Shown here: positions 8,963 through 19,095 of the stretch, one piece after another
How positions within the stretch are numbered: position 1 is the first letter of the stretch
Layout of the letters: every line of letters begins with the position of its first letter
DNA from: Mesaphorura yosii
Lineage: Eukaryota > Arthropoda > Collembola > Poduromorpha > Tullbergiidae
DNA length: 34,995 nucleotides
Reading direction: 5' to 3'
NCBI GenBank assembly: GCA_009869945.1
Contig: WIXG01000591.1
Span: 1 to 34,995, forward strand
Translations under genes and position numbers: made by a program
Notes under the pieces: model-generated
Told to the model about the DNA's origin: nothing
Seen by the model: only the letters and a program-made list of their open reading frames with translations
Databases searched by the model: none

Positions 8963-10146
8963 ATGTTTTCTGACCGATTTTGGCGAATTGTGAGCCAATT
9001 CCTGCGAATCGGACAACTTCTCGGATGTCACCTCTACGAATTCGACCCGTCCAGGACGTACCTCCGGGTCTTGTCTCTACGGGCGATTTGGCGGGGCCGT
9101 GAGCCCCAGCGGATCTAACAGCTCCTCCAGTCCCTCTTGTTCTACGCCCTCGGCGTGTGCATGTTCTCCGATTGCGCGTACCTCAGTTAGACACTTTGGA
9201 TGACACCGTGCGAGTACATCCCCAGCGATTACATGAACACCCAGATGCACCCTGTGACGCGCTGAGGGACTTGGGTGGCAGGGACAGTTTTCTGGCCCCA
9301 CAGGCAGACATTCGCCACTGTAATCAACATTCACAGAAATCAAGGTAACCAACTCGGTATCGATACGGTGGCGCATTTGGCGCACGAAGACGAAAGGCGA
9401 CCATGGGAGCGCTTGGGCAGACTCTTCTTGTACGGCGCCTTCGTCCAAATTGCGGTGGCACTCCTGCGGCCATTGGGCCCGACGATCAATTACGTGAACG
9501 AGCACCCGAATATCCGCTACTGGCACACCGATCAATACGGTGACACGTACTCCCTATACCACGTGGCTCTCCGTCGCGGCCGTGTACGTCTACGCGAGGG
9601 GCCTCTGTCTTCGCCATGCGTGTGGCATCGCTCAATTTCCACTTGACCCTTCTCTCCCGCGTCCCCGGTGCCTTCAGCAGCCGGGACTACCGCCTGTACC
9701 ACTCCCTCCGGATTTTCGTCACCCTCGTCAACGGAGTGTTCAAGAACGTGTGGTCTGGTTGTACGTTGCTATGGCTCGCCAGCCACGTGTACGTCAACTC
9801 TGCTGCGATTGCTATGTTCAACACCGACAACAGCGCCCTCTCGGCCGTCCTCATCGCCTGCAGCGCCCTCATGCAACTCTACGAGGGAATTGTTGTCCTG
9901 CGAAGCGGCGGCCGGACATTCGTCCTGAGCACCGCAGTCACCAGATCAGCCGGCTGGGCGCAGGAGAGGGAGTCGGTGGGAGCGAAGAGGGCAGAGAAGG
10001 GTTCGTACCGTGCGATTGAAATTCAAGTTGACGAGTTTTACCATTTCGACAACGAGGCGACGCTGACGTTTCAGGACAAAGTGCTCAACTACACGGTCAC
10101 TCACCTCCTCATCGTATTTTCTCTCATTCGAAGGCAGTCGAGTTGA
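8963..10146 (+). pseudogene. Decayed 7TM chemoreceptor-like gene
   Basis: From ATG 8963 one frame reads membrane-protein-like sequence (for example LLQSLLFYALGVCMF) but is broken by stops at TAA 9116-9118, then a TAG and a TGA before about 9275. The same frame resumes to about 9560, shifts to a second frame near 9560-9610, then to a third that runs from about 9616 to the stop at 10144-10146. The last part contains hydrophobic helices (WSGCTLLWLASHVYVN) and ends D-K-V-L-N-Y-T-V-T-H-L-L-I-V-F. This resembles the D-N-L-L-N-L-L-V-T-F terminus of the intact receptor at 31115-32368. With at least three stops and two shifts it is best read as a pseudogene of the same broad superfamily. The relationship is inferred from the C-terminal pattern and overall layout. 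Confidence 0.5.
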
Positions 10147-10936
10147 AGCGTGCAGTTCGCCCAGCAGGTCGCAGTATATTCCAAGTGGGGGCCCGCAGTT
10201 GTCAAACCTGAATCGCTGGAGCCGGAGGGGTCGGAAGCCTCTGCTGTTTTCGAATTTAGACAAACTCCCGTACTTCGCTCCAGCTCCTCGAGGCCTAGTG
10301 CCCACTCGAAGATGATCCTCCTCACGTCCTGAAAGTAGAGGCCCCACTCCTCCCCAGGAAGGGACCGGCGCCTCCTTCTTCGCAGCTCTGAATCTGAACC
10401 CATTTGACTTGTCAAGGTAATGCTTATCTAAGCTTCGCGTTGACAGTACGCTAATGCCAGCTGTTATCAGTAATTCGCGATTTGCAAGCACCTGAAGTGC
10501 ACTATGGGATTAGCTGTGGTTTCATAATTTGCAATACAAACCATTCGTTGCATACCCGACGGGATATCGTTAGGTTGCTTAGCATATTCAGTTGGACGTG
10601 GAACCGACTACCACTGGCACTTTGCCAACATTTTTCTCATTTGGTACGTTCAACCGCGGCAAAGTAATAAATAAATGTACAGTTTGTACAGTTTTCAGCT
10701 GCGTACACAGTTGACAACTTGCGGACTCGTGTTTTTGGGTGACCAAGTTGCTGCCTGCTCGCAGTGTCAGAGATTCACCGATTTGAGATCTAGAGAAGCT
10801 GGGATTTTTTATAGAATTTCTATTCGGACCTGGCAATCACACTTTAGCATCACGACAGAATAACAATGTAAGCTTATACCTTACTTCCATCAGTTGCTGG
10901 ATCCAAATCCTTCCATTCAGTTCCAAATCCTTGTAG
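10147..10936. other. Upstream region of the SAMD9-like gene
   Basis: I see no convincing gene. A GC-richer part (10150-10415) has overlapping ORFs on both strands without recognisable content and may be further debris of the preceding receptor. Just before the SAMD9-like ATG the word tccaaatcctt occurs twice, and the sequence ccttgtag directly before ATG 10937 could be a splice acceptor from a 5' UTR intron. Confidence 0.4.
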
Positions 10937-13900
10937 ATGGACAGTGACACCAACCTTAAGAAGAAACCGGATTTGGGATCGTACGATATGGAGTTGCTGC
11001 TGGAATGGCTTGAAAAAAATTGCGGACTGAACGAGAGTATGCGGAACAGATTTAGGGAAGAAGAAATTGACGGGGAAATCCTGAACAATTGCAAGACCAT
11101 TTTTGACTTGAAAAGCTTGGTTCCAGAACTAAAGAATGGACCAGCACAGAAGATATTGATAGAAATGAAGAAGATAGGACCACAAACTGTCGCTGAGGAC
11201 GGAACTAGTGGAAGCACATTTCTGGTGAAGGCAAGGCGATTTCGTGAGCCTGTTCGTGGAACAAAGTACTCCGCCGGCGCAGTGCTTGGGGATGAATACG
11301 GAAAAGTACTAGTGGAGTCAGGTCCTGACAACCCAAACCTGTTACATCCGATCCGTGAGTTCAAGAAGTTCACGTCAATAAGCCGAACCAAAAACTTGAA
11401 AAGTTTCTTCGTGAAAGCAATGAAGTTCATATTCGCTTGCATCAACTCTCGTGCGAACGGAACAATATATTTTGGTGTTGAGGACAAGAGTGTTCGTGTG
11501 ATAGGAACAGAATTGGATGATGTTACGATTGAAGAATTAAGCGACGAACTTCAAATAGCCATCTCCAACGTTCTGAACGATCAGACGAAGCGATCGGTCG
11601 TTCTGCATTGTTTGCACAATCCAAAGTTCATAGAAGTGGAACACTTCAACCACCAGCGCACTCTTTTCGTCGTTGAAATAGATGTTGAATCCAAACACCA
11701 ATTTGTCAGTAATCTGTTCTTTGAAGTTGACTTTGCACGTCTAAAGGGAGTCACAGAGAGAGGTCAGCAGCTTCTAGTGAGGCGTGGGACATCTACAATG
11801 AAACTGCTGCCTGTCGAAGCCGAGGGATTTCTCCAAGATTTACCTCAATTGGCTGAACGTCGGCGGCGTGCGGAATCGTCATGTCACCACATGCCGCATG
11901 ATCAGAAAGGTCCATCATTACAAAGTATGCTGACGATTGACGCAACACAATTTCTGGTACTTATCGTGGACAAGAATTCTGACGTCAAAGACGACTTGAA
12001 CTTCATTGGGAAGTACATCAAATGGAGAGTCGTCATTGACCTAAACAGCGACAGCTCTCTTCACGATGAGTATGAGAACTATCGCCAGACAAGGACCATG
12101 ACCATTGACAACTTTGGAGAAGAATTGTTCCAACTCGAAAGCGACACCGAGCGCACATGGTGGCTCTATGCTAATGGACACGACGAGACGAGCAGACCCG
12201 TACAAAAGTTGGAACAGTGGAAGGGGCCGAGGGAAGAGGGCATCTCATTTTTAACCAGACAGCTGCGCTATATGTCCAACAATAATTGCTTGGCAGTTTT
12301 CTTATTTCTGGCTGACAGCGATGGCATAATGTCCGAAATCTATCGACGATTCTACGATTCCGGATTTTGTAAGTGTGTATTCATAGCTCAGTATGAAAGG
12401 GCTCTTGAATTCCTCCGTGACAAACTTGAACCGAAGAAAATTGAAGTCGGAATTAACGGAATGGTTGAACTTCCTTGGCATCACGTGGATGGTGTCTTCC
12501 GCAATGCAAGTGGCCAAATGGAGTCAGAATGTGAAGTCGCAACCTCATCAGGAGCATTTGCGATCGTGAAGAGGGATAACTGGACTGACATTGAAATTCT
12601 TGGTGCAAAGGAGTGTGCCAAGGAGTTGAACAATCCAGACAATTCCGAACGTTTTCGCTTGGAGCGCAGAAGGTTTTACAACGGGAACCCAGTCAGTTGG
12701 TTAAACTGTGCGCTTAGCCGGGACTTTATGGGGAAAGACCGGCACATCGTCAAACGAAATGAACATGAACACCTTAAACGGAACGTTGAATCAAGCAAAT
12801 ACACTGCGGGGCGTTCTTATGTCATACTAAATGTGTACCATAATCCAGGAGCAGGAGGAAGTACATTAGCTCGGCATGTTCTCTGGGAATTGAAAGATCG
12901 CTATAAGTGTGGCATTATCAAAATTTCCAGTCAGTACGGCAGAGAAGACTCTACAAAGCGTCAAATCGAAGAACTGTATCGCTACGGAGAAAAGGACGTG
13001 CCGCGAACTAGCCTCAAGCCCGTAGTTCTGGTGCTGGATCACCCTAATCAGGAAATGAGTGATCTGTTCCTCAATGAACTGAATCAAAACCAAGACTTGG
13101 ATGAGCTGGTTTGCGTTGTAATAAACTGCAGAAGAACTACGGAAGAAAGCAGCCATTCACTAGCTCTTCAAAGTGTGTTCCGCCATGGACGGGACATATT
13201 CTTGCGTCAGAAATTTTCAAATGAAGACGAAAAATCCCAGTTTATAGGAGTTCTTGACGATCTCACGGGAAGACAGAACCTTAAGCTGGAGGCTGACCTC
13301 ATGCTCGGATTTATGGCTCTAATATCGGATCACGTCGGGGAATATGTCCAACGGACAATAAAGAGTTACGTGGATTCGTCGGAAGACTGGGAGAGACAAC
13401 TAATCACATATATCGCCTTATTGAACACGTATAATGCCGAAGATCCCGACATACCAATTGCATTTTTCGATTTCTTGATTCCCGAGAAATTAAGACATTC
13501 TTTCACTCAATGGGGAAATCTGAATCGACCCTGCGCCATATTCTGTACGATCGGACAAAAGCATGAAATTGGAGATGTAAGCTGCATCCGAATTAAGTTG
13601 CATCCTCTATTTGCTAAAGCGTTGTTGCGTCATCTAAGGCCTGGAAAGTTAAGCGAGTTGGTTCTTCAGTTCCTGAACTGCAAGGGATTCCTGTCAAAGT
13701 CGTTTTCAAAGCAGGTTGTGATCAAAATGACCGCGAACATGATTAAGAAAAGAAGGTTTGACTCTACAAGGCCTCCAAGCCCTGACAAAGCTGCGGAGTA
13801 CAAGTACTCAGACTTACTTAACGATATACTTTCGGAAGAAAAGATTTTCAACTCAGAAGAGTGCTCGACGTACTACAAGGGAACAGTCAAAGTTGTGAAG

Positions 13901-15439
13901 AGGGCATTGGAGGTTCTCAAGTACAGAGAGTTCGAAGATCCCTTCCTCGCCCAACTAGTTGCTCGCGTTATGTACCTGGAGGCTCGTGATTTCGAAAAAG
14001 CATTGGAGTACGCTCAACGCGCAACGCGACTCCAACCGAACAATTCCGTTCTTTTGGACACAATGGGGCAAATTTACCGGGAAAAATTGAACACAGAGTT
14101 CGCCAGTTTCACAGGGCGGCCCCTTTCCGACTACGCCAGAGCAATAGACCTGAGCAGGAACGCTCTAACCTGGTTTAACAGAGCGATCAAAACAAGCGAA
14201 GCTGTGAAAGAAATTAACTATTCCCCACACATGGGACTGGTTGGGATTTACAAGAGCCTCTACAAAATGTTACCTTGTTCTGCAGATGTAGTGGGCGCAT
14301 CCAACTTATTTCACTATTTATCCGACGCTGAAAGCTTTCCAGCTGAGATTGAAGAGGCCTGGCATGAGCACCATGACTTTATGAAAAATTTATCCAGCAA
14401 TTGCGCGTCGTCGCTCAAATCCGCCCTTGACAAGCTGACCATGATCAAACCTGTTCAGAGCTCACAAGGAAAACAAGAGAGCCGGAAGCTCAAGCTGGTT
14501 GAAAATGTAATGGACTCCTTCATGGTTTACACGAAGTTCTGGCCGGATGAAGAGTTGGCTGATGGTATGCTGCTGAACCCAGTAGCAAGGCGAGCATGGA
14601 ATTCAAAAATGGTTGAGCACCTGGGTGGACTCAGCTTTTTCACAATTATGGAACTCGGCCAGAAAGGTGAATCAGGTTTGAAGGCTCTTATTCACATGAA
14701 GCAGCTCCTCGAAGAGAACGCAAGGACCGAGCCATACCGCGTGATTGACATGGAGAGATTGCTTTACGTGTATCTCTCACTCTCTACTTCCGCAAGTTTC
14801 AGCCCTGACCATGTACCTGCTTTTCAGATATTTGGGCTATGTGTAAAACTCGGGGCGCTGACGGATAACTCACAACGAAGGGGAATTTATAATTTGGCAA
14901 TGTCAATGTTGATGTGGCCGCAGGAGAATATGTTTGGTGTCACTTATAATGACAAAATTTTGCGTACAGTTCTCAAAACCATGAAGCACGAGAATCAATT
15001 TGTCGGAAGGAACACGGAGTCAGACCTGGACTACTACAAGAGAACCGGAAGGAGGCGCATAAACTACAAGGCTAGAACTGAGTTCTATCTCAGAAGAAAT
15101 GGCACAGATCAGAAAATGATTTATGGAGGGTACGTTCAAAGGCGTGATGACAAACGCGCGTGGTACTCCGACGATCAATTCTGGAGTGACCCTGGATTAG
15201 AACAACTCTTGGCCAGACTGACCGGCGTAATCAACGGTAACGAGCTGATGGCCTACAATTTCCATACGAACAAGCACGATCTTCCAGTACAAATCGCGCA
15301 CACAAATTCTGCTCTTTCCCGAGTGTACGAGGCGACGGTTCAATTCTACCTTGGCTTCAGCTGGGATGGACCAATGGCTTATGGCGTTGAGAAAGTAAAC
15401 AGACAATCAGCCGGCAACCCGGTCAAGGAAACTGGGTAA
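10937..15439 (+). CDS. SAMD9/SAMD9L-like multidomain protein (SAM, AlbA_2/Schlafen-like, STAND P-loop NTPase, TPR)
   Basis: A 1500-residue ORF with no intron, unlike most neighbours. N-terminal SAM domain at about residues 15-80 (L-L-L-E-W-L-E-K, E-I-D-G-E-I-L). AlbA_2/Schlafen-type domain at about 135-290 with the hallmark F-A-C-I-N-S-R-A-N-G-T-I-Y-F-G-V-E-D at 166-183. The region at about 335-520 corresponds to the SIR2-like segment described for SAMD9. P-loop NTPase from about 625: a Walker A-like Y-H-N-P-G-A-G-G-S-T-L-A-R-H (634-647) lacking the usual Lys, as I recall also for SAMD9, and a Walker B-like V-V-L-V-L-D (696-701). TPR-like helices lie at about 990-1060 (E-K-A-L-E-Y-A-Q-R-A). 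The C-terminal 120 residues fit the OB-fold position. Vertebrate SAMD9/SAMD9L restrict poxviruses and can cleave tRNA-Phe to stop translation. A cytoplasmic innate-defence or growth-control role is an inference here. Length is close to the human proteins (about 1585). Confidence 0.88.
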   Translation: MDSDTNLKKKPDLGSYDMELLLEWLEKNCGLNESMRNRFREEEIDGEILNNCKTIFDLKSLVPELKNGPAQKILIEMKKIGPQTVAEDGTSGSTFLVKARRFREPVRGTKYSAGAVLGDEYGKVLVESGPDNPNLLHPIREFKKFTSISRTKNLKSFFVKAMKFIFACINSRANGTIYFGVEDKSVRVIGTELDDVTIEELSDELQIAISNVLNDQTKRSVVLHCLHNPKFIEVEHFNHQRTLFVVEIDVESKHQFVSNLFFEVDFARLKGVTERGQQLLVRRGTSTMKLLPVEAEGFLQDLPQLAERRRRAESSCHHMPHDQKGPSLQSMLTIDATQFLVLIVDKNSDVKDDLNFIGKYIKWRVVIDLNSDSSLHDEYENYRQTRTMTIDNFGEELFQLESDTERTWWLYANGHDETSRPVQKLEQWKGPREEGISFLTRQLRYMSNNNCLAVFLFLADSDGIMSEIYRRFYDSGFCKCVFIAQYERALEFLRDKLEPKKIEVGINGMVELPWHHVDGVFRNASGQMESECEVATSSGAFAIVKRDNWTDIEILGAKECAKELNNPDNSERFRLERRRFYNGNPVSWLNCALSRDFMGKDRHIVKRNEHEHLKRNVESSKYTAGRSYVILNVYHNPGAGGSTLARHVLWELKDRYKCGIIKISSQYGREDSTKRQIEELYRYGEKDVPRTSLKPVVLVLDHPNQEMSDLFLNELNQNQDLDELVCVVINCRRTTEESSHSLALQSVFRHGRDIFLRQKFSNEDEKSQFIGVLDDLTGRQNLKLEADLMLGFMALISDHVGEYVQRTIKSYVDSSEDWERQLITYIALLNTYNAEDPDIPIAFFDFLIPEKLRHSFTQWGNLNRPCAIFCTIGQKHEIGDVSCIRIKLHPLFAKALLRHLRPGKLSELVLQFLNCKGFLSKSFSKQVVIKMTANMIKKRRFDSTRPPSPDKAAEYKYSDLLNDILSEEKIFNSEECSTYYKGTVKVVKRALEVLKYREFEDPFLAQLVARVMYLEARDFEKALEYAQRATRLQPNNSVLLDTMGQIYREKLNTEFASFTGRPLSDYARAIDLSRNALTWFNRAIKTSEAVKEINYSPHMGLVGIYKSLYKMLPCSADVVGASNLFHYLSDAESFPAEIEEAWHEHHDFMKNLSSNCASSLKSALDKLTMIKPVQSSQGKQESRKLKLVENVMDSFMVYTKFWPDEELADGMLLNPVARRAWNSKMVEHLGGLSFFTIMELGQKGESGLKALIHMKQLLEENARTEPYRVIDMERLLYVYLSLSTSASFSPDHVPAFQIFGLCVKLGALTDNSQRRGIYNLAMSMLMWPQENMFGVTYNDKILRTVLKTMKHENQFVGRNTESDLDYYKRTGRRRINYKARTEFYLRRNGTDQKMIYGGYVQRRDDKRAWYSDDQFWSDPGLEQLLARLTGVINGNELMAYNFHTNKHDLPVQIAHTNSALSRVYEATVQFYLGFSWDGPMAYGVEKVNRQSAGNPVKETG

Positions 15440-15969
15440 AAAAGGGGCACGAGGGAGCGTACGCTGATTAACCCACGTTATTTATTGCAATGTTCCCAAA
15501 ATTGCAGTTCAGCTAAATATGGTGGAAATGATTCCAGTGATTAATCGAGTAAAAATTAAATAGCGGAATACATATGATCAATTCTGCACAAACTGCTCCT
15601 CAGCTGATCTTATTTCTTAGAAATGGACAACTCAGATTTTTGTAATGTTCAGTGAATTTGAGGCAAGGAATGATCGATTGATCGATGTCCTGCAGATTAA
15701 TTATGATGGACAATGGCCAGCAGTCTCAAAAACTACTTGCACAGTCGCTTTGAATACCAATCTCGTGAATGACACTGGAATCTGGATTGTGCACTGCAGG
15801 TTTTTAGTCGTGCTCGTCTGTATTAATTAATTTACAACGATTACTCGCTCACGAAAAGCTGCTGCATGGGCCCGTGCCGTCTGCAGTAGCTCTTCAAGTG
15901 TAAGTAACCATTTCTGAGCTATGCCCGGACGCCTTGTACGTATTCACAAGTTAATTTGGTGCCTCTGAC
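15440..15969. other. Intergenic stretch after the SAMD9-like gene
   Basis: Probably the 3' UTR of the SAMD9-like gene; an ATTAAA variant polyadenylation signal lies near 15555. A 61-codon plus-strand ORF (15645-15830) has no recognisable content. Confidence 0.35.
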
Positions 15970-15999
15970 TCCCGCAGGTACAAAATTACCAGCATTCTG

Positions 16000-16631
16000 C
16001 CCACTGTTCTCAAAATACGCCGGTGTCGATCTGAAATTGTACCTGCGACCAATCAAAGGGTGCTTCGAGCTCTACGCTATGGATAACGCAGTAAGGCGCA
16101 ACCCATCCGGGTTCCGTCCACTGTCCGTGAGAGTGCGCACGTCTGCGTGTCGGCTCCGCAATTGGTTGACCTTCAGCCTGGAGAGCGACGGGCACGAAGT
16201 CGGGTTGTGGAGCAGGAAACGCAGGGAGCCCAGAGCGACCGCGCTGGAAGGCACATCACGGGATTCCAGTCCAGTCGCGGCACGAAGCAGTGAAAAGCCA
16301 CCGCTCGACGGGGGTACTTCTCCTTTTCCGGCACTGCTCCTGCAATGAGATGGTCAATCTCGTCACGGGCACGGGGATCACCAAGCTGCTTCCGGTTATC
16401 GTGTCCGCCAGTTGCCCGAGCCTCTCCAGGACGAATCCAAAGTCGCCTGCAACTCTGACTGAAGGGCAGTGTCGACGTCATGACGGAGTGCCACAGGCGG
16501 CAGGTGGAGCGAAGACGGAGCAAGTCGCCTTGCAGCATGAACTGGGCCACATTTGCCATGAGTGTGAACACAGAATAAACGTCGTCATTGACTACAACCG
16601 CCAGGACTCGAATGCGTGTGCGTCTTGCCAA
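16000..16631 (-). pseudogene. Decayed F-box (possibly LRR) protein fragment
   Basis: On the minus strand, from about 16631 downward, one frame reads an F-box-like segment: V-N-D-D-V-Y-S-V-F, then G-D-L-L-R-L-R-S-T-C-R-L-W-H (about 16535-16490). This matches the conserved D-L-L-x-L-R-x-V-C-R-x-W core. Downstream the open frame changes: one alternative frame reads L-E-R-L-G-Q-L-A-D-T-I-T and another reads LRR-like S-L-S-R-L-K-V-N-Q-L. No consistent splice sites reconcile these frames, so I read it as a broken copy. F-box proteins are substrate adaptors of SCF ubiquitin ligases and are often expanded in arthropods. A multi-exon live gene with unusual boundaries cannot be excluded. Confidence 0.35.
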
Positions 16632-16640
16632 AGTTTCTTA

Positions 16641-17374
16641 ATCAAGCCTGCCCTGCCAACTTACCTCGGGAACCAGAAACACGTTTAAGCGTTCGTGTTT
16701 TTTCCATCGCGAAGTGCTGAGTGCCGTCGATGAGTGACGATGATGAATCGGGCAACGGAGTCATGAATCACACCCAAAATAAATAAATTGGAGTACGTAT
16801 TAATTAAATAGAAGCACTGACTGACTGCCTCTGACTACAAGTTTAAAATTAACAAATGCAAAATGTGGCAGTGACAAGGGCACACCGTAATTAGTAATTA
16901 ATTAATTTACGTTTAGGTAATGGCAACGGCAATGCAGAAGACCCGTTTTGCTTTTGTTAATTTCTACGTGGACGGACGACTCAAGAAAGAAAGACGAATG
17001 CAGTGAATAGCAAAGCAAATACCAAAATTAAGGGAAATGCCGACATGGCCGTGGCGAGGCGTGGTTGTCTTCAAAAACTGAGTCAATAATAGTTTCAGTA
17101 CACGAAGAATCCTGCAAGAAGAAATTGAATGGTCAACCAGTAGAAGTAATGATTAGAGAGATAGAAATAGCTCGTTGACTTGATTGAAATAGAACAACAC
17201 AGCGGCGACATTTGGAGTATGGTCTCTGGACAGTGTAAGCTGTCACGATGCCAAGTCTATTCTTGTTTCCACATCGATCACCTCTTTGTGGTTAAGATTA
17301 GTGTATTCTACGAATCTGTCTCCATTTTCTGCTATCTTTTGTGGCTCTTTGGTTACGGCTTCTGGAATGGAATC
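16641..17374. other. Region between the F-box fragment and the SLC1 gene
   Basis: It contains the 3' UTR of the minus-strand SLC1 gene at its upper end. AATAAATAAA on plus near 16781 could be a plus-strand polyadenylation signal, but no matching plus-strand gene is seen. No other feature is supported. Confidence 0.4.
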
Positions 17375-19095
17375 TCAAATCTGGTTTGTCTTGTTGCTGG
17401 TAGTGTTTGTGTTGTTGGCATGGGCATCAGCATCCTGAAGTGCTTGCAGTTCATTCCGGCACAAGTGAGCTATGATGGTTGCACCGAATGCATCCCCCAA
17501 AATATTCGTCATGGTTGAAAATCTGTCACTGAATGAAACAAGTAAGTAAAACTGACTCAGAATTCATCCCGTGGGGAGTTGGGCTTCTTACACTAGCCAA
17601 AGCGCTGGAAGTGTATACACATAAAGCTGAGCCGGATAGCCAAGCGCAGCAATGAATCCAACCACTGTCATACCTCCAGGAATACCTGCGACTCCAATGC
17701 TGGAAATGCTCGATAAAATACTAAAAAGACAATATCATAAATACATGACCTTTTTCCTTGGCATTGCAGAAATTTTGATCTTATGAATACTCACGCTAAA
17801 TTGATCAGCTCACTGAGACTCAATGTTATACCACAAAGTTGTGCAAGATAATTGACCATCACCACCCGATAGATGGCAGTCCCGTCCATATTCACCGTTG
17901 CACCCATAAGTAGCACAAACCTTGAAATCTTCGGGTCAACCTTCAGTTTACTTTCCACACATTCAATCGTAACTGGCAGGGTGGCAGAGCTTGAAGCTGT
18001 ACCAAATGAGACTACAATAGCTTTGAACATTTTCTGGAAAAATGTGACCGGGCTCTTTCGGGTTATGAAAAAATACAGGGTAGGGAGAAATATGAGGGAA
18101 TGGAGGAGCATGGCTGCCGCGTTTGTCAAGCAATACCAGCCTAAACCCAGAAACATGGCCAGCATATTGTCTTGTTGAACGAGCTGTCCAATCAAGAGAG
18201 AGCACGTGGTCAGTGGGTAAAGCCAAATCATGCTGGACATTATTTTCATTACAGACTCCATGAGAGCAGTGAAAAAGGAGGTGAAAGGTGCTCCGAGGGG
18301 TCCAATGCTCCCAGCTGCCAAGCCCAAACCCAAGGAGAATGTCACGATGCCCTGTGCACATGGAAACCGATCAGATTTCTTTCTACCTGGTCCGAGTTGA
18401 AATTACTTACCAAGAGATTTGTCCCATCAACTCTTACGATTTTCACCATTGAATCATCTTCTGGGTCGATCAGCTGAGTTTTTGTCTTTCAAACAAAATA
18501 GGCATAAGAAAGGTGAACCAATTTTGTGCCATAGCAATATATATTCACTATTCACCACTTCCAAAGCTGCACCAATCAAATTGGGTGGGAATACATTTCG
18601 TAGAATGTCTAGCAAATTATCCACCGTCCGTGGTTGCAGGCTGCTTGTTGAATTCTCATTGTCTTCATGACAACCAGGCTGAATTTCTCCGGACTTCATT
18701 CCGGGTTGAATTATTGCGCACCTGAAAGTCAGCACCACAATTAATCATGAACCTTTTCACGTCCTTTTGACAGAAACTTACAGAAAGCACGCCAAAACTG
18801 CAGCCACGGTCGTAGTAATCGAATAATAAACAATAATCCTAATTCCAACCCGTTTTGACATGCTGATATCTACCGAACTGATAGCAGCAATGAGTGAAGA
18901 GGCAATCAGCGGCACAGTCAGGGCTTGAATCACTCGCAAATGCATGTCACCTATAAATGTCAAATACATCACTTCACGTACGCTCCATTCTGTCTTGAAT
19001 TGTCTGAGAAGGAGGGCCAATCCGAATCCAACCAGCACGCCTGAAATTGTGAGTAAAGTAGTGACCGTGTCACGCTGAAGTTTGCAGCGGCCCAT
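17375..19095 (-). CDS. SLC1-family (EAAT/ASCT-like) amino acid transporter, six exons
   Basis: Exons on the minus strand, in order: 19095-18782, 18721-18556, 18485-18411, 18351-17795, 17720-17592, 17528-17375. All five introns are GT-AG, about 60-75 nt, and the joins keep the frame, giving 464 residues from ATG 19095 to TGA 17375-17377. SLC1 landmarks: I-I-Q-P-G (about 107-111); the Ser-rich hairpin-1 motif S304?-S-S-A-T-L-P near 305-311; N339-M-D341-G-T; A-G-I-P (about 382-385); D415-R-F-S-T-M-T-N422; and G425-D426. Family knowledge: these plasma-membrane trimers couple amino-acid uptake to Na+. Substrate and Na+ residues N339, D341, D415, N422 and D426 are kept. However, the Arg that contacts the acidic side chain (R447 of EAAC1) is S418; the Glu of the Y-E pair after N-M-D-G-T is R346; and the first Asp of D-W-x-x-D is L411. 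Glutamate/aspartate transport with K+ coupling is therefore doubtful. Confidence 0.9.

Noticed and set aside
9946..10491. 181-codon minus-strand ORF overlapping the receptor relic
   Set aside because: A short stretch (F-R-P-L-R-L) vaguely resembles the receptor C-terminus, but no other receptor feature is in frame. Treated as a chance antisense frame.
10937..15439. Reading the 4.5-kb ORF as a bacterial contaminant because it has no introns
   Set aside because: The flanks are continuous with intron-bearing animal genes, and the SAM-AlbA_2-NTPase-TPR order matches animal SAMD9 rather than a bacterial gene.
16290..16688. 132-codon plus-strand ORF with HxCHECEH-like residues
   Set aside because: It is antisense to the F-box fragment, and the Cys/His do not match a known finger spacing.
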